Source: Stictocephala bisonia
Lineage: Eukaryota > Arthropoda > Insecta > Hemiptera > Membracidae
DNA: 64,000 nt
Assembly: GCA_035578905.1 (NCBI GenBank)
Contig: JAQJVL010000150.1
Span: forward strand, 434,001-498,000
Reading direction: 5' to 3'
The translations under genes were made by a program, and so were the position numbers. Shown in pieces: positions 1 through 11,240 of the stretch (the stretch's first letter is position 1; every line of letters begins with the position of its first letter). The notes under the pieces are model-generated. The model was not told the origin of the DNA. It did not search any database and saw only the letters and a program-made list of their open reading frames with translations.

Positions 1-2225
1 ATAATTGTCTTGCATCAAACTTGATATTGGTGTTGATGTACATAAGGGTTTTGCATCAAACTTGATATTGGTGTTGATGTACATAATTGTCTTGCATCAA
101 ACTTGATATTGGTGTTGATGTACATAATTGTCTTGCATCAAACTTGATATTGGTGTTGATCTACATAAGGGTCTTGCTTCAAGCTTGATAATGGTGTTGA
201 TGTACATAAGGGTCTTGCTTAAAGCTTGATATTAGTGTTGATGTACATAAGGGTCTTGCTTCAAGCTTGATATTGGTGTTGATCTACGTAAGTGTCTTGC
301 TTCAAACTTGATAATGGTGTTTATGTACATAAGGGTCTTGCTTTAAGCTTGATAATGGTGTTGATGTACATAAGGGACTTACTTCAAACTTGATAATGGT
401 GTTGATCTACGTAAGTGTCTTGCTTCAAGCTTGATATTGGTGTTGATCTACATAAGTGTCTTGCTTCAAGCTTGATAATGGTGTTGATCTACGTAAGTGT
501 CTTGCTTCAAGCTTGATATTGGTGTTGATCTACGTAAGGGTCTTGCTTCAAGCTTGATAATGGTGTTGATCTACATAATGGTCTTGCTTCAAGCTTGATA
601 TTGGTGTTGATGTACATAAGGGTCTTGCTTCAAGCTTGATAATGGTGTTGATCTACGTAAGTGTCTTACATCAAACTTGATATTGTTGTTGATCTACATA
701 AGGGTCTTGCTTCAAGCTTGATATTGGTATTGATCTACATAAGGGTCTTGCTTCAAGCTTGATATTGGTATTGATCTACATAAGGGTCTTGCTTCAAGCT
801 TGATATTGGTGTTGATCTACTTAAGGGTCTTGCTTCAAGCTTGATATTGTTGTTGATCTACATAAGGGTCTTACTTCAAGCTTGATAATGGTATTGATCT
901 ACATAAGGGTCTTGCTTCAAGCTTGATATTGGTATTGATCTACATAAGGGTCTTGCTTCAAGCTTGATATTGGTGTTGATCTACTTAAGGGTCTTGCTTC
1001 AAGCTTGATATTGTTGTTGATCTACATAAGGGTCTTACTTCAAGCTTGATAATGGTGTTGTTCTACGTAATTGTCTTACATCAAACTTGATATTGTTGTT
1101 GATCTACATAAGGGTCTTGCTTCAAGCTTGATATTGGTGTTGTCTACATAAGGGTCTTGCTTCAAGCTTGATATTAGTATTGATCTACATAATGGTCTTG
1201 CTTCAAGCTTGATATTGGTGTTGATCTACATAAGGGTTTTGCTTCAAGCTTGATATTGGTGTTGATGTACATAAGGGTTTTGCTTCAAGCTTGATATTGG
1301 TGTTGATGTACATAAGGGTTTTGCTTCAAGCTTGATATTGGTGTTGATGTACATAAGGGTTTTGCTTCAAGCTTGATATTGGTGTTGATGTACATAAGGG
1401 TTTTGCTTCAAGCTTGATATTGGTGTTGATGTACATAAGGGTTTTGCTTCAAGCTTGATATTGGTGTTGATGTACATAAGGGTTTTGCTTCAAGCTTGAT
1501 ATTGGTGTTGATGTACATAAGGGTTTTGCTTCAAGCTTGATATTGGTGTTGATGTACATAAGGGTTTTGCTTCAAGCTTGATATTGGTGTTGATGTACAT
1601 AAGGGTTTTGCTTCAAGCTTGATATTGGTGTTGATGTACATAAGGGTTTTGCTTCAAGCTTGATATTGGTGTTGATGTACATAAGGGTTTTGCATCAAGC
1701 TTGATATTGGTGTTGATCTACATAAGGGTCTTGCTTCAAGCTTGATATTAGTATTGATCTACATAATGGTCTTGCTTCAAGCTTGATATTGGTGTTGATC
1801 TACATAAGGGTCTTGCTTCAAGCTTGATATTAGTATTGATCTACATAATGGTCTTGCTTCAAGCTTGATATTGGTGTTGATGTACATAAGGGTCTTGCTT
1901 CAAGCTTGATATTGGTGTTGATCTACATAATGGTCTTGCTTCAAGCTTGATATTGGTGTTGATCTACATAATGGTCTTGCTTCAAGCTTGATATTGGTGT
2001 TGATCTACATAAGGGTCTTGCTTCAAGCTTGATATTAGTATTGATCTACATAATGGTCTTGCTTCAAGCTTGATATTGGTGTTGATCTACATAAGGGTCT
2101 TGCTTCAAGCTTGATATTAGTATTGATCTACATAATGGTCTTGCTTCAAGCTTGATATTGGTGTTGTCTACATAAGGGTCTTGCTTCAAGCTTGATACTG
2201 GTATTGATTTAAATAAGAGTATTGC
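1..2225. repeat. 41-bp satellite array, about 54 copies
   Basis: A 41-bp unit repeats head to tail from the first base, so the array is cut by the window edge. Landmarks in each unit are TTGCTTCAAGCTTGATA (often with a HindIII site), GGTGTTGAT, and CTACATAAGGG. Spacing between successive TTGC landmarks is 41. Variants differ at a few linked positions (CATCAAAC/GATGTA against CTTCAAGC/GATCTA). Copies at about 1245-1700 are nearly identical, which points to recent local amplification. The unit length is not a multiple of 3 and no sustained reading frame is present. Confidence 0.97.
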
Positions 2226-3017
2226 ATCGAGTATATTATTATTGGTTGATGCAAGCAATAATTGTGCTGCATCTACGTGACTTAAGGTCAATATATCTGA
2301 GTATTAACGTAATGTTATGTAGTTTGGTACTTACTGATTTCGGAGAATCCCGCAACCTTAAGTGTCCTTTGAATTACAAAGTATACCTTTATAAATTGCA
2401 AAGTTTTTGTAATATTAGTAATTTTATACAATTTTACAAACTCTTAATAATTTAATTACTTATAATAATTGAAACATTTACACATAAACTAATTTAAGTC
2501 ACAGCGACCAAATCTCCGGATGAACTGGACTTATAGGACATATTGTTATGTGGAAGCTTGTTTAATCTTTATAGACCGGGATTTCCGCTGTGGCCAGGTT
2601 TAGCAGAATTAACTGATGTGCTGTGCGTTGTACGGTCCATTTACAACCGAATTGTTCAACCCTGCAACTGACCGACCGGTACACAACGCCATCCCCCATG
2701 AGATATAGTACTACATGAGGTAGTGTTATATTATAATAACAGCAATACTGTAGTTTTTATTCCTTTCATTTTTAAATTTTGTTTAAGTCTCCCTGAAAAT
2801 ACTTATTTTACTTAGAAGGATTACTTATTTATATAAGTCCAAAACGCATTATTCACATTTATTATGAATTAAATGAGTTTTATTTCTTGTATAAATATCT
2901 AGGAAGTATGATTGAAGAGGATATGAGTTGAAAGTAAGCACTGTTATGGCAGAAGAGATTTGATTAAAATATATGTTTAATTTATGAAATGTTTTATTTG
3001 TAGTATTTTATTATATA
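2226..3017. other. AT-rich non-coding stretch with a small GC-richer patch
   Basis: No coding signal was found. About 2500-2710 is less AT-rich than its surroundings and includes a short block with GACCGACCGGTAC, but no recognisable protein, RNA or repeat match was seen there. The remainder is A/T-rich spacer. Confidence 0.5.
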
Positions 3018-3320
3018 GACCAGAAACATGAACTGTTAAGAAAGAAGACGAGAAGAGATTGGAGGCAATGGGAATGTGGATTTGGCGAAGGATGGGGACA
3101 ATAGGGATGGGAATATACAGTACCAGATGAAGAAGTACTGAAGAGAATAGGGAAATAGAAAAGAGGGAAATACTGAGGAAGAAAAATGAATATGGTAGGA
3201 CATGTGGCCAAGAGAGCCTGTTGAGAAGAAAAATAACAGGGAAGAGAAAAAACGTAAGAAGAAGAATATATCAGAAGGTGAACAGTGTAAGGATTGAAGG
3301 AAAGAGAGATAACAATGACT
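3018..3320 (+). mobile_element. Decayed LINE reverse-transcriptase C-terminal tail
   Basis: Reading one plus-strand frame from about 3025 gives VKKEDEKRLEAMGMWIWRRM, then after a stop STEENREIEKREILRKK. This is the characteristic post-thumb region of insect non-LTR retrotransposons, in which an ETWT..K.DEKRLEA..MW.RRM segment is followed by a basic tail. At least two in-frame stops (one just before TVKKEDEK, one before RSTEEN) break it. No fingers or palm domain lies upstream, so this is a 5'-truncated dead copy. The exact clade cannot be fixed from about 90 residues. Confidence 0.75.
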
Positions 3321-4440
3321 AACGATTTGATCGATCTTGACTAATTGTGACTTGATTTGAAAACACCTTAATTGAGTCCTAGACTGAATAAATTCCTTAT
3401 AACATATACTGTATCACCTTTTTAGTCCATATCATATTCATCTTATCTTGGGTCAATTCACTATCTTAACACTAAAGTCATCCATCAACAAGCCTTTTGT
3501 AAACAATCAATTAAAATAAAATCACTAACTATAATTATTGTTTTATTGAATCTATATAAGCACTATATTACCACTAAAAGAGGCTTGATTTTACACATGT
3601 GTACATGAATTTTACATTCATAATTGTCTTAAAACACAAATCTTAATATAAGATGTAAATTGTACAAACAAGTAAAAAAAAAAAAAAAGAAAAAAACTAA
3701 ACTCAACACGCAATAGTACATATAGAGCAAGGAAATTTGTATATCCTATGTTAGGAAAAAAAACACTAATTGGCTCATTTTGAAAATAGTGTAATGAACT
3801 CTGTATAGACTACATGTAATCATTGTACGATAAAATCGTATAATAATCTTATGAATACAAAACGTACGATGATTGATAAAGTACATCAAAGAATGTAAAT
3901 ACGCATATGTCCCCCCCATACCCATCATATGTCCTAATTATGCTTAAATTTATTTCAATTAATTGTTAACAGCAACAACATTAAATATTCCCTTACATTT
4001 AGTTTCAAAACGAGAAGCAAATTTTTATATCTACATATCTTTATCAAACACAAATATACTTTAGATTTTACTATAAAACATTATTAAATATTTTAGTTAT
4101 AATTTACACAGGTGAATTTTTATTTACGAATTTCAATTTATGGGTTCTAGTTAGCAATTTTACGCAATTAAAAGACTGAAACTAGTGAAAAAATACTCAA
4201 TAATAGAAAACATTGTAATTGTTGACACATATAATTTCACATTTATCTCTGTTAAATAAGTTTATTTTAAAATAAAATTAAGATTATAAACGACATGTTC
4301 AAACTGTTAATAAACCCATCTATACATTTTGTATAAGCCCAGCACTTTAAACTCGATAAATCTAATAATTTAATTAATAATGGGGGGGGGGGAATAAACA
4401 TGACAGAGGTTAATTCATTTAAAAACACTTGAGGAACACG
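3321..4440. other. AT-rich spacer with homopolymer runs
   Basis: Nothing coding was found. It contains a long A run near 3674-3697 and a run of ten G at 4382-4391 just before the 135-bp repeats begin. Confidence 0.55.
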
Positions 4441-4442
4441 CT

Positions 4443-4735
4443 GAAAGCAATTGAGAGCAGATAAAACGTTGAAACACGAAGCCTCTAGGCCCTCGCTAAT
4501 TACAGCGAGATCATGAAGGCCACGGGGGAGGGAGGGTTGTTATGACAACGTAACTGTGTTAAACTGTCTCTGGTGATGTTCATTCAGTTGTGAGGAAGCA
4601 GAACGTTGAAACACGAACGCTCGAGGGACTTGCTAATTACAGAGAGATCATGAAGGCCGTGGGGGAGGGAGGGTTGTTATGACAACGCAACTGTATAAAC
4701 TGTCTCTGGTGATGTTCATTCAATTATTGAACATT
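4443..4735. repeat. 135-bp repeat, first block (2 copies)
   Basis: Two copies of a unit marked by AACGTTGAAACACGAA, a GAGATCATGA segment, GGGGGAGGGAGGGTTGTTATG and AACTGT. The ACGTTG landmark falls at 4466 and 4603 (137 bp). The unit is more GC-rich than its surroundings. It has no open frame. The same unit recurs at 5205-5740. Confidence 0.9.
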
Positions 4736-5186
4736 GTTTCAAATAATACCATTGCTTTCACAATCCAATTTGTTTAATCGAATCACATTTGTTTAGCGAA
4801 AGTAATTTTTTAATCACTATTTATATATGTGTAATAAAAGCCCTTCGTTTTTTTTAAAATTCTTTCACATTTTAATATTTCTGACAAGCAGAACTTTAAA
4901 ACTAAATTAAATCCAAATAATTGTACCACAATAAGTATGTACTTGCTAATATTTTATAATATATCTAACTATAAAGTCTAACTATAAAGTAAATGGATAC
5001 ATCTTCATTCAAATTAATTCAGAATTGCTTAAGAGCCCTTAGGTTTTTTTTCATGTGGGTATATTTGGAGAAAACGCTTTATGTATATTTAATGTAGGTA
5101 AAAAAAACTGACACATACACACTTACACTCACTACAAATGAAAACGTATATTTATTTAATATATTTCCTGTGAAAATATGATACGT
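4721..5186. repeat. 466-bp flank duplicated at 5739-6204 (copy 1)
   Basis: The segment starts ATTATTGAACATTGTTTCAA and ends near AAAACGTATATTTATTTA. It matches 5739-6204 along its length with scattered substitutions and small indels. Together with the preceding 135-bp units it forms a larger duplicated module. Confidence 0.85.
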
Positions 5187-5204
5187 TCTTCATTCAATTC
5201 ATAG

Positions 5205-5740
5205 GAGATAAAACGTTGAAACACGAACGCTCAAGGGACTCACTAATTATAGAGAGATCATGAAGGCCGCAGGGGAGGGAGGGTTGTTATGACAACGTAA
5301 CTGTTAAACTGTATCTGGAATCGTTCATCAAATTGAGAGGAGACAAAACGTTGAAACGCGAACGCTCGAGGGACTCGCTAATTATAGAGAGATCATGACG
5401 GCCGCGGGGGAAGGGAGGGTTGTTATGACAACGTAACTGTTAAACTGTATCTGGAATCGTTCATCAAATTGAGAGGAGACAAAACGTTGAAACGCGAACG
5501 CTCGAGGGACTCGCTAATTATAGAGAGATCATGAAGGCCGCAGGGGAGGGAGGGTTGTTATGACAACGTAACTGTTAAACTGTATCTGGAATCGTTCATC
5601 AAATTGAGAGGAGACAAAACGTTGAAACACGAACGCTCGAGGGACTCGCTAATTATAGAGAGATCATGACGGCCGCGGGGGAAGAGATGGTTGTTATGAC
5701 AACGCAACTATGTTAAACTGTCTCTGGCATCGTTCATTCA
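5205..5740. repeat. 135-bp repeat, second block (4 copies)
   Basis: The ACGTTG landmark occurs at 5213, 5348, 5484 and 5619, spacing 135-136 bp. These copies are closer to each other than to the 4443-4735 block, so they multiplied after the module was duplicated. Polypurine GGGGGAGGGAGGG is retained in most copies. Confidence 0.92.
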
Positions 5741-6204
5741 ATTATTGAACATTGTTTCAAATAATAGCATTGCTTTCACAATCAGATTTTTTAAATTGAA
5801 TCACATTTGTTTAACTGTAGTAACTTTTTTAGTCACAATAGATATAAGTGCAGTAATAGCTTATAGTTTTTTTAACTCTTTCCCATTTTAATATTTCTGA
5901 CTAGCAGAACTTTTAAACTACTAAATTAAACCCAAATAATTGTACCAATTTATTTGTTATGTACAGTTTTATTACATACCTGTACAACTTTAAAGCACAT
6001 GGTTCATTTTCTGAATTCTTCATTTTCAAAGAGTCTTCATTTAATTAATTCAGATTTGTTTAAGACCCCTTTGGTTTTTAATGTATAACAGTTTGGATAA
6101 AACTCTTGGTGTTAATTTAGGTAAAAACAAAAAACACATTAACACTCACTATAAATGAAAACGTATATTTATTTAGTATATTTTCCGTGATTATATGATA
6201 CAGT
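5739..6204. repeat. 466-bp flank, copy 2
   Basis: This is a diverged copy of 4721-5186, sharing the ATTATTGAACATTG start and the ACTCACTA(C/T)AAATGAAAAC end. The order (135-bp units, then flank) is the same in both modules. Confidence 0.85.
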
Positions 6205-7739
6205 CATATGTACATTATAATTACATGTTGGAGTAGTACATACAACCCGGGAAACTTTCTCTGATGAACGTATTTAGCTGGTGGTTTGTTTCATGGCGGA
6301 AAATATATTTCTCAGTCATAGTTTTGAAACTGTATTTTGGGAAACTGTGAAATTCGAGTGAGAAATTGATAGCTATTAGACTATTTGTTATTTTACTCTT
6401 GTTACCAACAAGCATTTTCTTAGGTCTTTTACACCCAATTGATTTAAAGACCTCTACAAACCGACTAGTTAACACTTACCTCTTGCTAAAAGAGGTTTAA
6501 GAAGGATTAAGACTTGCAACTTGGTAGTCCTGGCATCGTATGGCAAACTGGAGAAATAACTACTCGTCAAATTAACTTAACATACATTTAGCACACTGTT
6601 GTACGAGACCTCTATTTCTTCCTTATCTGTGGTTGTATATTAGATTAAATGTCCAAGTCCGTAAAATTTTAGTCCTGCAACAGTGGTAGTACAATTTCTC
6701 TTAGTGAAGATTCCTTCGAAGTATTTCACTATTTTGTTTGCAATCTAAACTTGGCAAGAACAAAATAAAGATCTACGACGTCGATTCGTCATAGGAATAA
6801 ACTATGTTTTTATGCACTATCTACACCTACAAATTACAATAAAAGTTCAAAAATATTGTACTCTATAGAATCTGTTGCAAGAGATGTTGAAAATACGAGT
6901 ACAACAATTCTGATCGCGGTTAGCTGTTATGTATGTTATGGAACCTGGTGCAAAGCAGCGCCATGAAGCAGTGCAGAGGGCAACGTATATTTAATAATGC
7001 TTCTGTTATTTGTGTCATAACTACAATAAAAATTCCATAAACACAATAAAAGAATGTAAAGGTACGTGCGAACGTTGTTGAGGGCTCGAGTCAGACGTGA
7101 AGTGCTGACTACAGAAATGAATCGTGGAAGTGCACAAAGTATCTGTTGATGGAAACTCAAAGGCCTTTGATAATGTGATGATATGACTATTGACTAACCT
7201 GAATGGAATATCTGTGTTAAGAAAATATAAAGTAATAGGCTAAAAAATACAACCGTGGAAGTGTGCAGGTCAATAGTGGCAAAATGTAAGGTGGAAAGTT
7301 GGGCGAGCGAGCGAGCTAAAGTACAATTATATAAACTTCAAACATTTTTGGGCTTGACTTCACTTGAAATGTTGATGGTAAGGTCAAAATGAGTAAAGAG
7401 ATCTGAACCACATACTAACATGGAATACGAGGCTTAACTCAGATAGAAACGATTTCAGTAGACATTTTTTTATTTCTTTAAAAATCTTTGAGACTAATAA
7501 GTAATAAATCAGAGTTAAATGTTTTAGTTAAGTTGCGCATGCTAAAAAAATCATCCTGTTAAAAAATGTTTTTCCGTTACTCCACCACAATTGATTTATT
7601 TTGCATTAAGCGATAAAGGTATATTATTGTTTACATGGTTTTAAAATTCTGAATCAATTGTTTTTTTTTTATTGTTACGATCGTTCCCTTATCACGCTTA
7701 TTTCCTCACCCCCCCCCCCTAATTAACTGAACTATAAAG
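6205..7739. other. Spacer with one partial MITE
   Basis: Mostly AT-rich. Around 6510-6632 there is a fragment of the CACAGAGAA-type MITE listed separately. No coding region is supported. Short open frames at 6221-6475 and 6936-7160 have no recognisable domains. Confidence 0.5.
6510..6632 (-). mobile_element. CACAGAGAA-family MITE, partial copy
   Basis: It shares AACTGGAGAAATAAC.ACTCG and ACCTCTATTTCTT followed by TCTGTGG with the full-length copy at 53579-53838. Only the last 120 bp or so can be aligned by eye. The 5' part is either lost or too diverged. Confidence 0.6.
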
Positions 7740-8050
7740 ATTCACGGGACATATTCAGTTAATTCGCTACCACTACTTTGGTTAGGTTATGTTGGGTTTG
7801 TTTATGTTATGTTAGGATTAGTTATGTTATGTTTGGTTAGGTTTAGTTATGTTGTGTTAGGGTTGGTTTGGTTAGGTTGTGTTAACTTTGGTTAGGTTAT
7901 GTTAGGTGTAGTTATGATATGTTGGATTAGGTTATGTTAGGTTTGTTTAGGTTATGTTAGGATTAATTATGTTACGTTAGGATTTTGTTTTAGATTAACC
8001 TAAATTATGGTTATGGTAGTGAATTAACGGAAAAGATCCGATTCAGGAGT
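7740..8050. repeat. TTAGG-like degenerate repeat inside a small inverted repeat
   Basis: About 7780-7985 is a run of GGTTAGGTTATGTTAGG-type words on the plus strand, built around the insect telomeric pentamer TTAGG but heavily degenerate. The run is flanked by inverted copies of GTTAATTC(G/A)CTACCA (near 7758 on one side and about 8005-8022, reverse-complemented, on the other). This suggests a hairpin-type element carrying telomere-like DNA rather than a true chromosome end. Confidence 0.65.
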
Positions 8051-9654
8051 TCGCTATCTCTTGCGTTCGCTTAACTCTATTTTACGCAGTTTATCACAGT
8101 GTTAAATGTATGAGTAATACAGTGTTGTATGTACCGTTGTTTTTATTTCAATACCTCAGTTTAAACAGTTCTAGTCGAAAAACAAAAGTGCCGTTGGTTA
8201 AATTAAAACTAACAAATACACTATTCATCGCCGATATAAGTACATCATACTTACTTAGTAAATGTGCAACAATGCAATCATCAGATCGGATGTAATCACA
8301 TTATGGAAGCTGTAATCGGTGTATTGTTGTGTTCCGGCCATCGGAAATGCCGGTAAATATGTGAACTGCCCTTGTTTAACAAGCTTTAAACAGACGTTCA
8401 TTGCAGTACAAACTACCCCTCCAGTCCCATTTATCCAATAACTCAAAAAGGTTACAGTTTCGGATGTAATGTTACTTAAATTCTAACAATGTTCATATTT
8501 AGGTTATGTTACAAACCAGTATAAAAACATTATTGGAAAACACATCAGGGAAAAGAAAACAGATGCCGCTTTCCATCCAGATCATACCTTTGGACACTTT
8601 TGGATTGAAGTGGCGCCTTATAATAGACACCCTTCGACCGACTTGACAGTGTCAGTGTGTAACAGGTCCACCAAATTGACGATTGAATTAATTAAATTAA
8701 ATAAAATATAAATTAGTTTAATGAAGAAATAGATACATTTAATTAAAACAAATACTGAACATTCAAATAATATTCGGAAATCATTGTAAATTAATAGCCA
8801 ACAAATATAGAGAATTGGGCAGGCATATTTATTCCATGGCAGTCCTCCGAGACGTAAACAAAATTCCGATCATTGTTGTCGAGACAGATAACAGACCTGT
8901 TCAGTCTGGTGTCGTATGGGACGAGTCGATCTGGGGGGGGGTGTCAGTGTGACACAATGTAACGGTCGAGTCCAATGTAGATGGGAGACGTTATTAGTTG
9001 ACAAAAGGATCGCAAGAAGCAGCACCAAGCAGGGCAAAAAGCACATGGTCGTGGCGGAAGCTAGCCTCTAGCCCAATATTGTAGTTTCTAACGGACAGAG
9101 ACAACGGACTGGCAAGCCACGCCAGCCTCGGCCACTCCAAGCCAGACTCATGTAGCATCAACATCTACGTTGTTACCGCGGGTGACCGCTTGAGTTTAAA
9201 ACCGAATAATATAAAAAAATGTAGTGATCGTGCATTAAGTCAAGATACGTTTTTACAATTTAATCACAATAAAGTAAATAAATATATGATGTCCAAGTGA
9301 GAATCGTCTTTATGTACTTTAAATTGAAACTGAAGACCACGAGGGGCTACAGACAAAGAAACTTAAAGATAAGTTCTAGTTTGTAATTAAGTTAAATATG
9401 TTTCTAGTAATCAGAATCAAGTAAATAACTTTCATTTTTGTAATATTTAAATTCATATATAAATATAAAGTAAAAGAATGTAATAAATTGACTTTTTAAA
9501 TCTAGAGTTTTAATTATTATAATTTACAGCCTCACCGATTTACCCATAAAAAACGACCCTGAGATACTATAAATAAATTTAATTTGAATAATATTTTATC
9601 AAATTAATAAAAAACTTAATATAATGTAACTCATCTTGAGAGGAAGCAGGTTAC
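8051..9654. other. Spacer, possibly with LTR-like debris at 8930-9360
   Basis: No gene is supported. About 8930-9360 is GC-richer and has an AATAAA followed by GAGAATCGTCTTTAT and then GGGGCTACA. That arrangement recalls the end of an LTR (compare 11170-11240), but no partner LTR or internal coding region was seen. The assignment is weak. Confidence 0.35.
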
Positions 9655-9890
9655 AAGTAGTAGTGTGAATCTTCAGCCTGAAGTGACAGTTCACGAACAA
9701 TGCCAGATATCGAACGGACATAAACTTTTGTGTGTTAAGTAACATTAATAACCGTACATACGAGTGGTACAATTACCAGTGATAGAAAAGGTATTTCGTA
9801 ATTTACACTTGTGCATATCTCCTATTTTGTAATTTAGATAAATAGTGAATGTAAATATGGAAACAGTTAGTAGCCACATACATAATTAAT
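9655..9890 (+). mobile_element. LTR-like fragment, diverged copy 1
   Basis: It aligns to 10985-11195: CCTGAAGTG near the start, GTAATTTAC then TATCTC in the middle, and AACAGTTAGTAGCCACA at the end. The two copies differ by many substitutions and indels. No coding region is attached. The LTR label is inferred from the polyadenylation-like structure of the second copy. Confidence 0.5.
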
Positions 9891-10382
9891 TTATTACATC
9901 GCAACCTACATGTAATATTATATTCCTATTTGTTCAGGCATGTGATATTACATTTCTATTTGTACCAAAACACCTATAAACTACTGTATTATTGTTCATT
10001 CTTGAACAATTTCGTTTATACGACTTCAACAGAGGGAGTTAGTTTTCGATCGACCTGGCAACATCTGCTCCTGTGGGAATCGACCAGATCCGTCACATGT
10101 ATTTCTATTCAATGAGTGGGTTTCAGCTGTAACTACTGTATAACAATGATCATCTTAACCTTCATTGAGGATAACTACTTTCTCAAAGTATGCATTATCT
10201 GTCACTGATACAATAATTAGCTATACATTATTGTATAACTATTTATTGTATCGGTAAAGTAATGTTATATTTTGTAATGTTGTAGGCTTATATCCTTACG
10301 ATTGGTTATGTGAAATTTCTGTTTAAATTTCTTGCAGAAACTCCTAAAAATTAGGATCCCCTGCTTTATATTTTCCTTTTTA
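9891..10382. other. AT-rich spacer
   Basis: No coding, RNA or repeat signal was recognised. The short open frame at 9930-10115 has no domain features. Confidence 0.5.
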
Positions 10383-10520
10383 ACTTCACTCGCTGGTTTA
10401 CATGTGCCTGCAGGTCTGTGCAGGTCAATGACAGAAGTGCCGACCGTTAGCTCAGTTGGGGATTCGAACGTTGGAAAAACGCTGTCCGAAGCCTTAGCCA
10501 CTGAGCCAACATGCCAACTA
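10383..10520 (-). mobile_element. tRNA-derived SINE, copy 1
   Basis: On the minus strand the sequence reads TGGCTCAGTGGCTAAGGC (Pol III A-box type, plus-strand 10491-10508) and then GTTCGAATC (B box, 10461-10469), followed by a non-tRNA body ending near the CACTCGC motif at 10387-10393. The same order and sequence recur at 61158-61306. The spacing and the tail show a SINE and not a functional tRNA. This copy has lost some bases between the two boxes. Confidence 0.8.
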
Positions 10521-10984
10521 AACTTCCACTCTAAATCATTTAGCTTAGTTAGATTTCTGACATGAACAGTTGTGTTTTATTTATTTTGTACTTTTACAAT
10601 GTTAAAATAATTTTCTATTTAAAGCGCACTGTCTAATTTTACTAGAGTATATTATTGTAAACAGAATTATTATATTTTATCTAAAACTAAATAAAGTAAC
10701 GTTACGTATCACGGCAGCTAACGGGAGCCCCGCACAATTAATTGTACTACCCTTCCTGCTGAGGTGGGGGGGTTGCCATACACTAACTGTGTTTAGGCAA
10801 ATCCAGTTGACCTTAGAAGGTGATAGAATGGGATTTAATTTTCCTGTAGATGGAGCTAGAACTTTCCAAAAAATGGCATCCAGATGGAATTAGACCCTTC
10901 CAAAACAATCTCGACCATATATCCAGAACTTTATAGATTTCCTCCATCAGCCAACGATTCTGTCAGTCTCAGTAGCAATGCAAA
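10521..10984. other. Spacer, possible 5' part of an LTR-like element
   Basis: About 10780-10984 contains AGAACTTTCCA and related words typical of arthropod LTR U3 regions and may belong to the element ending at 11240. No clear 5' terminus was found. Confidence 0.35.
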
Positions 10985-11240
10985 TCAGCTCTTCGGCCTG
11001 AAGTGGAAGCTACAGTCATGTGACAATGTTTAAGATCATAGATACTGCGTGAACACGAATTCGAGTGACATTCATATTGTAAATATTTCAAGTGTTAAAA
11101 GAGCGTCTGTGAAGTAATTTACCCCTGTAAATATCTCATAGTGTGTAATTCAGTTAGTTAATGATTGTAAATAAAGGTAACAGTTAGTAGCCACAGCTGA
11201 GATCGCCTTTATTTTGGACACTGTCGACTCCAACAATGTA
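10985..11240 (+). mobile_element. LTR-like fragment, copy 2, with polyadenylation-type signal
   Basis: It contains AACAGTTAGTAGCCACA shared with copy 1. An AATAAAGG signal near 11170 is followed by GAGATCGCCTTTATTTTGG and then CACTGTCGACTCCAACA, an arrangement like R-U5 of an LTR ending in CA. No reverse transcriptase or integrase lies nearby, so at most this is a solo LTR. Its last about 30 bp are the first unit of the adjoining 56-bp satellite. Confidence 0.5.

Noticed and set aside
2064..2455. Open frames at the right edge of the 41-bp satellite
   Set aside because: The minus-strand frame is built mainly of satellite units; the plus-strand frame is AT-rich chance sequence.
7780..7985. True telomere
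   Set aside because: The TTAGG words are heavily degenerate, only about 200 bp long, and embedded in ordinary sequence on both sides.
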